From: Rhabdophis nuchalis
Taxonomy: Eukaryota; Chordata; Lepidosauria; Squamata; Natricidae
Direction: 5' to 3'
Length of the DNA stretch: 64,000 bases
Assembly: GCA_039707465.1 (NCBI GenBank)
Contig: CM077645.1
Coordinates: 166,278,003-166,342,002, forward strand
Position numbers and translations under genes: made by a program. Under the pieces are notes generated by a model. The model did no database searches, was not told the DNA's origin, and saw only the letters and a program-made list of their open reading frames with translations. Shown in pieces: positions 23,351 to 50,559 of this stretch. Position 1 is the stretch's first letter; every line of letters starts with the position of its first letter.

Positions 23351-25609
23351 AAAAAGCTCAACTTGAATACTGTACATTTTGCTTTCACCAAATGTGCTTC
23401 AGAGTGACATTGTGACTATCTGCTTTGCGATAGGAGGCCTGTGTACCAATGTTGGGATATCACTAGAGCAGTCTTCTGAAGTTTCTGAAACATAAAAAAG
23501 CTTCTGGTCCCAGTGATCATCCCAGCTTGGACTTTTATAACATTATCCTGGGACACATATAATTTGCCTTCGTTCACAGAAAAACCCTCAATGGTGACAG
23601 CACCACTGCTATAGAAAAAGCCCATTAGAATGTTCCTCTGTTCCTCCCATCCTGAAACTATTGAAGGCAAGCTGCTGACTGCTAAAGGCAAAATTATACA
23701 GTGAAAGCTATTGTATAATATTATCAAAGTAGCAACATTATGTTCAGTTTCTCTAAAATGATGTTTGAGAATTTCTGGAGACAACAGGAAATTGAACAAA
23801 ACTGATAGAGAAAAAATATTTCAGATAATTTCCCTATTCAGAACTATGTTATTGCTATTCTTTATCTTAACATGTAGTATTATTATTATTTCATTCCTTT
23901 TATTCCATTTTGGTGTATTTTATCTTAACAATGAAATTCAATTGCTCTCTACAGTCTCAGCAGTCCTGTAATCAATAGGGTTTATTTGCATTGTGTTCTT
24001 GGAAGAATTATAGATTCAGTGGCCAATACGGAACAATGAAACTTTGATTTTTGCAGAAAACAGGAACAAGTTATTGGACAGAGTTTAGTAATAGGAAATT
24101 TTACCTCTAAATCAGAAATACCAATTCGTAATGATAAATTTTAAGATTCTAATTAATAAATTAATTTAAGGGAAACTTCTCTGTAAAGCATTTATGGAAC
24201 TATTTCATGATGAATATTACACCAGCTACTGGAATACTTTAAAAATGGCCCTTGAATTAGAGCAATTCAGTACTTTTTTGGATGGAACATGGTAACTTAA
24301 ATATGATCACAAAAATACTTTCAAAAAATCAGGTGTTCTCCATGGATTTGCAGGAGGGTCTATTAATAGCTGCAAGGCTGGAAAGAGTGCTATCTTATCT
24401 AGAAAAGTTACATAGAAGTGGACATGGCTTTTTAAAAAAGAAAATTAAAGGTTTGCCTCTTTACATGCCCAGATCAAAATTTATGATTAGCTGTTTTTTA
24501 CAAGTTATATTTCCAGGGAATATACCAAGACTGTATTTCATTAGTCATTTTATTACATATTTTCTTAGTTTTCAGCTACAGTGATTAGACTTCATAATTC
24601 ATGTGTGCAAAATAACAAAATGTACTCCAGAAGTACATTTAATCTATTCCATAGTTAAATTCGTTCACTTTTTCCCAGCCTTGGTTTTTTACATATAGCT
24701 ATTGCTTCTCTACAAAATTATTGTGTCACTCTCCTGAACCACTAACGATGGGTTTTTATCAGCAGAAAGATTTTTGATAATTGAAGCACGGTCTATCATC
24801 ATACTGAGAGGGATGGTCCCTGAGATAATCAATCCCAAACTATTTAAAGTTTCATAGATTAAATCCTACCTTAAATTCTATCTGCAGTGTGGCAATAAAT
24901 GTTCCACCAGAATAGGTTAATGTGCTTCTAATCTCTGAACCAGTTAATAGCCTATGGCCATATTTCATTTTTATTTTGAGAGAGAGAGATTTATAAAAGT
25001 TAAACATGAATATGAAGATACATCAAGATTTTTTTAAAGTAGAGCTAGGAAAAGGGGGGGGAGATATACAACGAAGTGACTTCAAATAAATTACTTTTCA
25101 TTTTTTTAACTGCAGTTACAAACTTATTATCTCTTTCCCTCTTTAATATTACATTACATGGTTCTCTCCTTTCCATATTCAATCCTTTTTAAACAGCAAA
25201 TCATACATCACTAATACATTGTTTTCCATTTTCAGCACAAAGTTTATAAGAAGTTTCTTGATTGCTGCTTTTGGCATCTAATTAAGTTCCTGCACTCAAT
25301 GAGACTTCAGTGTTGACTACAATAATCAAAACAATATGTAACTATCACTAGATAGAACTTTTTGTAGTTAGAAATTCCATCATTTCACATTCAATTCAAT
25401 TAAGATTTAAAGTTGATATCTGAAGAAAAACAAGTAGCCCATGGAACATGCCATAAAATAGTATCTCACATCAACTTATTTCATTAGTTTTGTCATGGAA
25501 AATATGCAATAGATTTAGACTTTGCTTTATATCTGTGGCACAGTAGTCACTCATACTGAACATCTGGTCTCTTTATTCCCCACATGCCTTCTGTCAATCT
25601 CTAAAACTC
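23351..25609. other. AT-rich intergenic stretch
   Basis: The open frames at 23416-23799 (minus, 127 codons) and 24282-24584 (plus) show no domain I recognise and lack coding-like neighbours. No clear repeat was identified. Confidence 0.45.
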
Positions 25610-25792
25610 TGTTTAGAGTTTAGAGTTTATTGGTTTTTTATACCGCCCTACTCCCGAAGGACTCAGGGCGGTGTACAGCCAGAATAAAAACGAATATATA
25701 AAAGTTAAAAGACTTTTAAAAGACATAATTAAACTATTGGCCGAAATGTGGGGGGAAAAACCAAACTAACCCTGATTAAAATAATAAAAATT
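25610..25792 (-). mobile_element. L2-clade LINE 3' end, left part of a split copy
   Basis: 'ttataccgccctactcccgaaggactcagggcggtgtacag' is the complement of the L2 3' end. It continues at 27741 after the nested ORF1-only LINE. Confidence 0.75.
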
Positions 25793-27724
25793 AACTTCCG
25801 GTTCCGGCTCGCCGCTTTGTTTCTTGCCCTGCCCCCCCACGGGGGTGAGACGCACCGTTTTTGGGGGTCTTCCGTAAAGCCGGTTTGCCTGGGTCGCCCT
25901 CCCCCAGTGGCAGCTGGGAAGCGACTCTTGTCTTCGGCTTAGGTGGAGGAGGACATGCTGCGGGGGGTTTCCCCTTCGCCAATGGCGGGCGGCATCGTTT
26001 TGAGAACATGGAGAGAGCTGGCCGTCTGAGTCGGAAGGCTTCCCGGGGCTTCGGCTGAGAGGGGGAAAGTGAGTGGTTTTAAACATTTTTTTTGCTGTCA
26101 GCCTGGGCTGAAAGAACTTGGAGGGGGGTGTCTGCTTGTTAAACCCCCCCTTGGACTAAAGCGGCACTTAAGAATGGCTCCTCGCTGCGAGGAAGCGGAT
26201 ATCTTTAATCCGGACTGTTTGAAACAAGGGAAAGTGATCTGCGGTTTGTCTTTGAAACAAAGTATCTAGGTCTGGCTGACTTGAAACATTTTTTTTTACC
26301 ACTCTCTCCTTCTGGCTCTGAGTCTGGGCGGTGGAAAATGGCTTCTCTTTGTCCCTGAATGACTATTTTACTTATGGAAAATTTCCAGCATCGCTTTGTG
26401 ATTTGGACTTCCTCTTGTTATTAAAGAAGAATTTTTTTGGATTATGTGATTTCTTTTCTGGAGTGCCTTCGCTATTAGAATTATTGATCTGGAAAACTGT
26501 TTCTCTTTTGGTTCCTGAACTTTTCACAATCCTGATTTGAACTTCCAGCTCCTGATTTGCCTCAACGGCCCCACCCAAAAAACGCCATTTTAGTGGCATT
26601 AACTTTAACAGCTAACTATGGCACAGAAATCAGAACTGGCAGGCTTAGAACTAAGAATGGCTTCTCTTGAATCAGTTATACAAACTTTGGTGCAAGAAAT
26701 CAAGGCCCAGAGAGAAGAAAATATCAACTTCAAAAAGGAGCTACTGGACACACGGAAACAAGTGTTGGATAACACACAGAAGAATGAAGAGTTGGAAGGG
26801 GGGGCTGGCTGGGGCTAAGGGAGAGATTAAAAATGTTACTAATGAGGTTGTAGAAATAAATGGGCATGTGTCTAGGATTGATATGGAAAGGATGACATAT
26901 TTTTTGAGATTTCAGAACGTTTCTGAGGAATCTGGTGAATGTCTCCCTGAACTCATGAGCACAATTTTAGCAGATTATTTACATAAACCTAAGGATGAGA
27001 TCAGAGGGGACATTGACCTAGCCTACAGAATAAACTCTGCATATGCCAGGATAAATGAAGTACCCAGAGAGATACATGTGAAATTTGTTAGAAGGTCAAC
27101 CAGAGAGGAAATCTTGAAGGTGCAAAGAGGAGGACCGTTAATTTACCAACAAAAGGAGGTTGCCATCTTGAAGCAGATTCCAAGAAAGATTAGAGAAGCG
27201 AGAAGGAAATTTCCCTTCTTGTCTAGAAAATTGTTTGATCACGGGATCTGGTTCAAGTGGGTGATGCCCGAAGGGATGCTGGTGTTCTGGGAAGGAGGAA
27301 GAGTGAGGATTAAAACAGTTGCTGAGGCGGAAGCCTTTCTTAAAAAACATTCCTCTGTCCTGGGGGAAGATCCAGGGGGGGCAGGGGGGGCCACGGCCCC
27401 GCCCGCTGGGGGCCTGGAAGGAGGGACAGAAGACACAATTGCCAAGAGACTTAGATCTAAAAAATAACTTTGCCTTGATTTTTTGAGTAATATTGTATAA
27501 CATGTGTATCTGGATTTTTGCAAATGACTGACAGCATTGAATTGAGAACTTAGAAATATGTACTTGTTTTCACTTTGTAGTATTATGAAAAATATTTTTT
27601 GTTAATGATTTATTATGAAGCTCCGGAAGGGCCGACGACTTTGATGCGAAAGCTCTCAAAATTTCTTTGTATCTCTTACCCTACCCCAATGAAAAATTGT
27701 AAAACCAATAAAACTTTTTCAATA
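25793..27724 (+). mobile_element. ORF1-only LINE-1-like element, full copy 1
   Basis: A 1.93-kb retrotransposed unit flanked by a perfect 16-bp duplication (taaaataataaaaatt) at 25777-25792 and 27725-27740. Structure: a GC-rich 5' region of about 820 bp, an ORF1 of the L1 type (26618-27467), a 3' UTR of about 250 bp, and 'aataaaactttttcaat'. There is no endonuclease, reverse transcriptase or ORF2 remnant. It is colinear over its whole length with the copy at 42313-44291, so this is the family's normal form and not a chance deletion. It is inserted into an L2 copy. Confidence 0.88.
26618..27467 (+). pseudogene. L1 ORF1p-like RNA-binding protein gene, one frameshift
   Basis: Begins ATG at 26618 with a strong context. 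The first 60 or so residues are a predicted coiled coil (LESVIQTLVQEIKAQREEN region). A +1 frameshift in a seven-G run near 26800 ends that frame at 26818, and the rest continues in the frame that is open to 27467. The second part holds an L1 ORF1-like RRM-type block (TYFLRFQNVSEESGE) and a C-terminal domain (PREIHVKFVRRSTREEILKV, then IPRKIREARR), the layout of Transposase_22 proteins that coat LINE RNA. Residues KKHSSVLGED lead into a Gly/Pro-rich tail and a basic AKRLRSKK end. Retrotransposon-derived, not a host gene. Confidence 0.8.
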
Positions 27725-27740
27725 TAAAATAATAAAAATT

Positions 27741-28030
27741 TAAATGTAAAAATCATGTTTTATGCCAGCCTGGCTTGTTTGAAGAAAAAGGTTTTGAGAC
27801 CACGGCGGAAGGTGCGTAAATCAGGGTTAGTTCTTAATTCTGGGGGCAATTCGTTCCAGAGGACAGGTGTTGCCACAGAGAAGGCTCTCGCCCTGGGTGT
27901 TGCCAGTCGACATTGTCTAGCCGACGGCACCATTAGAAGACCCTCTCTATGGGAGTGTACGGACCGGTGGGAGGCTCTCGGTGGCAGAAGGCGATCTCGT
28001 AAGTACCCAGGTCCTAAGCCTGGGTACTTA
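27741..28030 (-). mobile_element. L2-clade LINE, right part of the split copy
   Basis: The complement encodes the L2 C-terminal block (WNELPPEL-type, 'LSVGPSLWN'-like) and matches the reversed sequence at 41100-41380 and 61490-61770. It ends at a small inverted duplication, 'gtacccaggtcctaagcctgggtac'. Confidence 0.75.
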
Positions 28031-28256
28031 CGAGATTGTTAAGGATGAAAACCATATACAATTGCTGCTAAGCATGAGGTGACAGCATGTTAGAATAGAT
28101 TTGACTACGTCAATTTTACTTTTTAAAAAATAGTAATAATTGCCAAGAGAAATCTAACGCAACAGAAAAAGAACTGGAATATAATGTGCTTCTATGGTTT
28201 TATCCTTTGTCTTTTTGCATAGGAACAAGGCTGAAATGCTAGAGCCCGCTCTACTA

Positions 28257-28510
28257 TCCCGTTTCCCTTAAAATAAGACCTGCCTAGATAATAAGCCCAA
28301 TTGAGCTTTTGAACGCATGTGCTAAAATAACTCCTGCCCAAAAAATAAGCCTTTCCCAAAAATATTGCAACACAGCAGCAGTCATGAGTTGACCACTCTT
28401 GCCGTCTCCTGCACCTCAAAAATAATAAGACCTCTCCAAAAATAAAACCAAGTGCTTATTTCGGGGGTCAAAAGAAAATAAGACCTTGTCTTATTTTCAG
28501 GGAAACATGG
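28257..28510. mobile_element. Tc1/mariner-like MITE, family M
   Basis: Imperfect inverted ends (gtttcccttaaaataagacc on the left; cttgtcttattttcaggg on the right) with TA on both sides (28255-28256, 28511-28512). Several internal 'aaaataagcc' repeats. Confidence 0.72.
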
Positions 28511-28539
28511 TAAGAACAAGTTCCTGAAGCGGGATCAAG

Positions 28540-29700
28540 GGATCAGTTGGCAGTGTTACTGCTGTACCACTCTTCCTGCTGCACAGCGACCATCTTGCCT
28601 GAGCTGCCAGAGGCCATCTCAGAATTGGCAGTGGAGTTCTGTCATTGCTGGAGAATCAGCCTTGAAAGCAACTTTAGGAGTTCAAAGCCGCTATGGCAGC
28701 CATGGGCCTATGCAAATCATCTATGGCCCAATTCATGACAGCAGTCACACTCTGAGTATCTTATTGCAGCAGTGGCAATGTGACCTGGTCAGGGATCTGT
28801 CATTATCAGCTCTGTCATGGTCAGATCATGTCCCGGTGGCCTTGAGATTTGTTACCTCCTTCTCCAGGGAGGCAGGACCTATTCAAATGGTCCACCTTCA
28901 GCAACTGATGGACCTTTGTGGCTTCTAAGAGCTTAGGATATCCTGGAGGCTCCGCTGCTGTGGAAGCTTTAAATCATGAGTCCCACAAGAGATCTAAGTC
29001 CAGTCCACCTTGAATGCCTTAATTCCCACGCATTTCCCTTGACTGTTAGTAGCTCAGGTTCTTGTAGAGGGCTTAAGTTTGTAATAAATCTTTATACTCA
29101 TTTGAACTGCCAGAATTGCCTGATTTGCCTGGTGGTTGAAATCTCCTGGCCCATTGCTCCAGAAATCCCATGAATTAGGGAGATGAGAGTGATGAAAGGG
29201 ATCAAAACACAGCTACTGCAGTGTCACCCAACAACCCTGTTCAGGGTCACCTGGTTCTTCCTCGAGGGCAGATGATCATTTATATGCTCATGCAGAAGAA
29301 TTTGTCAAACAATTGCTGAATAAAATCAGTCCTAAAATCAGTGACTTTAGGAGACCAAGCATGGAACAGGACCATTAGAGATGCCCAGGGAATAAATTTA
29401 TCTGATTATTTGGAAGAGTTTTACCCTGTTGAACATGAGGAAGTGAACAGAATCTTTGTGGGGCTGTCAATGGAACTACTTATTAGATTCTTGTCCTTTG
29501 GGGTTCGTAAAAACCTCCAGGATAGTGATCTGCTGGTGGATTCAGGCAATGTTTAATGCATTGATGCAGATGTTCCCACCCTCTCTTCAAAAAAACTGTC
29601 ACAGATCCAACCTATCTGGACAATTTTCATTCAGTCTTCTACCTCCCCTTCTTAGAAAAGGTGGGAAAACTCCTATCAGTATCCAGCAAGCGCAAGAACT
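28540..29700 (+). mobile_element. Probable relic of an L2-type LINE 5' half
   Basis: Broken open frames include LSLSALSWSDHVPVALRF, which resembles the end of an apurinic-endonuclease domain in L2-type LINEs (W-S-D-H motif), followed by AGPIQMVHLQQLMD. Farther downstream, frames at 29341-29722 look like decayed LINE interior. The family assignment rests on this motif only. Confidence 0.4.
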
Positions 29701-32086
29701 AAGGGCTACATACATACAATAAATTTTACAATGTTATTGTGAAATAAACGTTTACAAATACTTCATTTTTAGGTACAGTTCCAATTCAATATGTGAAAAG
29801 ATTCAAGATTATATCATTTGAACATATAATCCGAGATACCAGTTTTGGTCCAATACACTATATTTAAAAACAAAAATTGTGAACTGTAGGAGATGTCAAT
29901 TCTTTTTTTTTTTTTTTTTTTTGGTAGAAAGGTAAAATAATAGTAAGAATGGTAGAAGACCTTAACCCACTCAAATAACTACATCCTGTAATGTTAAGCA
30001 AAACCTTTTCCATTTGTCTGGGAGATACAATGAATCTGGAGAAATGTATAAATAGGACAAAATGTGACTGATCTTTAATTACTATTGCTTATCTTACTTT
30101 TAATTAATGACAAGGAAGTAGTTCTTATCTTGAATATGCAAATTTAGAACAGGGTCTTCTCAAAAGAAGTTACTGGGTGCTTAAGAAACTAGGCAACAGA
30201 ACACAGAAAATATTTCTATCAGGGAAGAAAATTAACTACACATGTATATGGAAAGAGCCAGGAAGTTTCCCAAATAGATGCTTCGTATACGTTCCTTCTT
30301 GTTCCAAAGCATCTCTACAAGATTTTCATTCACTCACATAATATAATCCACCTTTACACCAGCTGTAAATAGCTTTATTATGAGAATTGACCAGTTGGCA
30401 AAATATAGAGAATGAAATAACAAATAAGTAAGCTAAGTGTGATAGAGCAGTTCATTTCAGATGAAGAGAGAAGTTGTTCATTTACGCTAATACAGTTTAA
30501 GACACATGAGTTATCTCTTATCAATGTATTCTGTAGCAGCTGAGTGGTGAACTCATTTTTAAGACTACAATTTAAAGCTACAGTAACAATAAAAATCTAT
30601 ATATGCAGAATTTAGTGGGAAATACTAAGAAATATTTTCATTTTAAAAAAAAATAAGTCTTCATATATCCTTCACATATTGGAAATGTATGCCACAAACT
30701 GCTTTTACATGTGCAATCATGTAGATAAGTGCAAAACCTATGGTTCCACGAACTTCATTCCAGTTCTCCAGACCATGCTTAACTAAGCCATTGTTCGAGA
30801 GTTTTCCAGAAGTTAAACCTCCAAACCAAAAACAGGATGTAGTGTTTTGGATGTTATAAAATTGGCCTACTTCATCCAGAACACCACGGCCAGACAATCC
30901 ACATTCCTGCAAACCCCTACCATCATTTAGTGTGTACATTCACTGTAGTGTTGACTTACACTTTATTTATTTAAAAGTGTATATCCAATTAAATCCAGCT
31001 CAGAAAAAACATGATTTGTAGGACAATTGTAGCTGTGTAAACATAGTATTTGCAACAATTAAAAAAAACAAATTCTTATGTCAATGACTTTTGCTTATGT
31101 CTCACAATTTTTCAAAGAATATATACACTATGGACAACCATATAGTTAGGAATTCCAACTTCTGATACACATAAGTGATAAGAAGAGAAATGTTTTTAAT
31201 TTTCATTACCTATTTGAAAAGAAATTACAATCTAAGGAATACAAACAGCACAGTAGTATTTCTCCAAGTATTACCCACCCTACATACCAACCACAATTAA
31301 TTTAACAGTGAAAATACTCCACTGTGAAATAGAAAATCCAAGCGATTAATAATGAAGTCCTGGTATCCCAACACACACAGAACTCGTACACATGAAAGAG
31401 CTGTTGAATCTTTACAAGTTTGTCTAAAGAAAATGCCCACTAGTACAGGTTTCAAAACAGGGTAACATTTCTACTGATTGCAGTAAATACTGGATCCAGA
31501 CTCACATTTCAGTGTTTACAAATTTACTAGTCTACAACTTTATACAACCCAACAGCATCTTGCAGCAGATCTCCAGCGATAATCCCTTGGAAATTTATTT
31601 TGCAACAAGTGTAACAGTAAGTAGACTTGTAGTCCTTGGCAATGTAATTTGTAGTCCTATAACTTGTAGCAATATAATTACCAAATTCTTTATTCCTTAA
31701 ACATTTTAGTTGGCAGAAGTTACATTATCATATTACTACATTATGATCAGATCTTCGTACAGTACTATGACAACTGTCACGATACAACTTTAAGGAGTCA
31801 ATGTGGCAACTCTGTACCTGAAAACACCCTGAGTATTCCAGAAAACTCATCTTTTGTTAAAAGTAGAAACTTAGCCATACCACACAAAAAGTAAAAGGCA
31901 TAACACATATACTGTATATACACCACATACAAACAACAACAAAAAAATCCATCTGTCACAGACAGGCAGCCATGACTCAAATATAAGCATGCCCTATCTG
32001 CACACGCTTAAACATAAAAATACAAAATAGCTGTCAGTTTGGATGCTTGATCACGTCATCTGCATTTCATTGTTTTCTTTTTCCTT
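29701..32086 (-). other. RNMT 3' UTR and downstream flank
   Basis: AT-rich DNA directly downstream of the RNMT stop. It presumably contains the 3' UTR; candidate AATAAA signals on the minus strand (tttatt on plus) occur near 31690 and 30963. A poly-T run lies at 29902-29922. The 92-codon minus frame at 30661-30939 has no known domain. Confidence 0.4.
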
Positions 32087-47535
<15,449 letters not shown>

Positions 47536-47841
47536 ATTAGCTGAAGAGCTTGTTACAGCTGCAAACAAAAAAACAATATTTTCTATTATTAAACAAGACT
47601 TTGCTGATAGACCAGTCTGATAAACTGATGTCTACTGGGACATAAAGCATTCTAAACAACTGGTAAATAACAAATCTTGAATTTAACTTTAATTATGATG
47701 ACATATTAATGAAACTGTTAAAGAATTGTGTTAAATTTGAATTTGCATATTTGAATTGATTTTTAAAACAGGTTTAGATTCACTCAAACTAATTTTGAGC
47801 CACAAGATCTATCTCATGCTATTCAAATAATCACCCTTATA

Positions 47842-48230
47842 TAGGTAGTCCTTGACTTATGACCACACTTGAGCCCCAAATTTCTGTTAAGTGAGACCTT
47901 TAAATGAGTTTTTGCCCCACTTTACGACCTTTATTGCCACAGTTGTGAAGTGAATCACTGCAGTTGGTAAGTTAGCAACCCAGTTGTTAAGTAAATCTGG
48001 CTTCCTCATTTACTTTGCTTGTTAGGTCACAAAAGGTGATCACATGACCTTGGAACACAATAATGGTCATAAATGTGAACCAGTTGCCAAGCATCTGAAT
48101 TTTGATCACATAATCATGGGGATGCTGCAAATGTCATAACTGTGAAAAACAGTTATAAATCACATTTTTCATTGCAGTTGTAATTTTGAATAATCACTAA
48201 ACAAAACTGTTGTAAGTCGAGGACTACCTG
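47842..48230. mobile_element. Tc1/mariner-like MITE, family T
   Basis: 389 bp with well-kept ends: taggtagtccttgactta and taagtcgaggactacctg. The interior has the family order (ttctgttaagtgagacc, ttgccacagttgtgaagtg, gtcacaaaaggtgatcacat). Confidence 0.82.
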
Positions 48231-48959
48231 TCTCTTACTAAATATTTACTGAATATTTTAAATACAAATCAAAACAATTGATACTAAAATATACTTAAAG
48301 CAACACAGAGATATAATCTTAAAGCTGCATCACCAGTTTATTTACATCCATATCAACTTCTACTGCAATGAGTTTTTTGCTTATTCTTTTAAGTAAAGAC
48401 AGTGGCAGGCTCTGCGTTATCAATCAAATCATGCACATTAAGCTGATTACTATACCTTTCCAGGATATCCTAGTACAATAAAACTCATTCCAACCAAATA
48501 TTCTTCTCACATGACTCCTCTCTAAGCATCTTAACCCACACTAGATTATTGGAATACAAGATTTATATTCTTAATCCTATTTTTACTGGTAAATCTAGAA
48601 AAAAATGTCACCTATGCATGCACATAAAGAATATAGGCTAAATTTTGAAGCAGCTTCACTAATCTTGCAAAAGAAAATGGCAGCTTTAGTTCAAAGAGGT
48701 TAGTTAGTTCAAAGAGGCGTTTCATTCTTATTAATGTGAACTGCAAAAGAATTTCAAACACTTTGCACCGTTCTAACTTTTAACGCTGCCTTTCATTTCA
48801 TTTCATTTTCTTCATATCTGTTGGTAGGCAGATGGAAGAGAAAAAAGTGCCTTAGCCTTACTACTTTTCCTTCATGGTAGCTAATTCTTGGAGAGTGGAA
48901 AATGGAGAATGTCAAAGACATTCTTTACACGTGCTTTATTCAGCCATCATACCAAGGGC

Positions 48960-49220
48960 ATTCCCAATCTTCTCAAGGTTTCTTTTTCTTTAGTGCCTTC
49001 AAGTCAGATTTGACTCCTGAAAACTGCCTATTTAAGTCCTTGCAGTTTTCTTGGCAAGATTTTGGAAATGGATTGCCATTGCTTCCTTCCTAGGGCTGAG
49101 ACAGTGACTGGCCTAAGATCACCCAGCTGGTTTTGTGCCATAATGCGGGAGCAAAGCTCACAATCTCCCACGTTCTGACTTGATGCCTTAAGCACATAAA
49201 CAAACTGGCACTCCTCATCC
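48960..49220 (-). mobile_element. Sauria-like SINE
   Basis: Reverse-complement SINE: 'gcaagattttggaaatggattgccattgc', 'gatcacccagctggttttgtgc', 'cacaatctcccacg..ctgac'. Compare the forward copy at 52803. Confidence 0.6.
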
Positions 49221-49367
49221 CAATAGCCACACAGAACAAAATAGCATACGTTACACAAGAAAAAACCCCATGACTTACTCTAACTCAGATCTTAAGAAGG
49301 ATCTTGAGAGGTTGTTCCTGGCTAGTTGGGCTGCGAAAGAGGTGAAAGCAAGGATCTTGAGAGCTCA

Positions 49368-49960
49368 TTTAGTATAGTGGTTAAGATGCTGATGAGTTTT
49401 AAGGTTTTTTAAAAGTTTTAAAGAGTTTTAAGAAGAGACTGGACAGTCTACTTGTCTGAAATAGTATAGGCCAGTGATGGCTAACCTTTTTGTCATTGTG
49501 TGTTGAAAGCGTGCACAGCCCCTGCATGCCCCTGTGCATGCACATGACCCCCCATGGTCCCCCCATGCGTCTCCTGCATGCACCCTGCATATGTGTAGCA
49601 AAGACCCAAAAACAAGCTGGCTGGCTGGCGAGAGGCACTCAGCTGTGAAGCTGAGTTGAGGTGATAGCTTGCGTACTAGAGCTCTGTGTGTCACCTGTGG
49701 CATGCATGCCATAGGTTTGCCATCAGGGGTATAGGCTCTACTGCTTGACCAGGGGGCTGGACTAGAAGACCTCCAAGATCCCTTCCAACTCTATTCTGAT
49801 GTTATTCTGATGAAGGTGGGAAGACTAGGAGTCCTTGGCCTCTCTTGTTATAAAACCCAGCTGGGTGATTTTGGGCCCTGACACACTTTGTCAGCGCTGT
49901 CAATAACACACGTTGTTGTTGTGAGGAAAATAAGAGGTGTTGGTATTAGATATCTTTGCA
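49368..49960 (+). mobile_element. Sauria-like SINE split by a CR1 tail and a hAT element
   Basis: A tRNA-like head 'tagtatagtggttaagatgctg' (49371-49392) and a body resuming at about 49808 ('actaggagtcc', 'aaaacccagctgggtgattttggg', 'gtgaggaaaataag') are separated by a CR1-type 3' end. That CR1 end ('cttgtctgaaatagtatagg'; 'gggctggactagaagacctcc') is itself split by the hAT element at 49472-49728. Three nested layers. Confidence 0.65.
49472..49728. mobile_element. hAT-like non-autonomous element, family A
   Basis: Ends cagtgatggctaacct and ataggtttgccatcagg. A perfect 8-bp duplication, gtataggc, lies at 49464-49471 and 49729-49736, inside a CR1 tail. Confidence 0.88.
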
Positions 49961-50063
49961 GCCTTATGTATTTAAAAAAAAAAGGGGGGGGGGAGAAACA
50001 TGTAATAATAATAATTGGTTAATAACAATAACATGTAATAATAATAATAATAATTGGTTAATA

Positions 50064-50474
50064 CTGGTAGTCCTCAACCTACAACCACAATCGAGCCCCA
50101 AATTTATGTTGTTATGCGAGACATGTGTTAAGTTAGTTTTGCCCCACTTCACAATCTTTCTTGCCACAGTTGTTAAGCGAATCTCTGCAGCTGATAAGTC
50201 CGTAACCCGGTTGTTAAGTGAATCTGGCTTCCCCATTGTCAGAAGGTCACAAAAGGGGGATCGGCTGACCTTGACACAGCCATGGTCATAAACATGAACC
50301 AGTTGTCAAGGATCTGAATTTGGATCCCATGACCGTGGGGTTGCCACAAAGGTCGTTAACTGGGGGGGGGGGCGGGGGGGGGGAACGGGACACGGTCGCA
50401 AGTCGTATTATTTTTCAGTGCTGTTGTGACTTTGTACCGTCACTAAACGAACTGTTGTAAATCGAGGACTATTG
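50064..50474. mobile_element. Tc1/mariner-like MITE, family T
   Basis: Ends ctggtagtcctcaacc and aaatcgaggactattg with TA flanks (50062-50063, 50475-50476). A G-rich tract (50361-50386) lies within it. Confidence 0.8.
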
Positions 50475-50559
50475 TAATCCCCAACACTGGCGTCTAATTG
50501 ATTCACTGCCAGCAGTTGTTATTGCGCCTCGGGTCCTTGACTGACCCCAGAAACGGGCG

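Noticed and set aside
23416..23799. 127-codon minus-strand frame
   Set aside because: No recognisable domain, no neighbouring coding exon; overlaps a degenerate SINE region.
30661..30939. 92-codon minus-strand frame downstream of RNMT
   Set aside because: No domain recognised. The position fits the RNMT 3' UTR or flank and there is no splice or start support. A protein search would settle it.
50361..50386. Regulatory G-quadruplex
   Set aside because: The G-run lies inside a family-T MITE and is best explained as homopolymer expansion.
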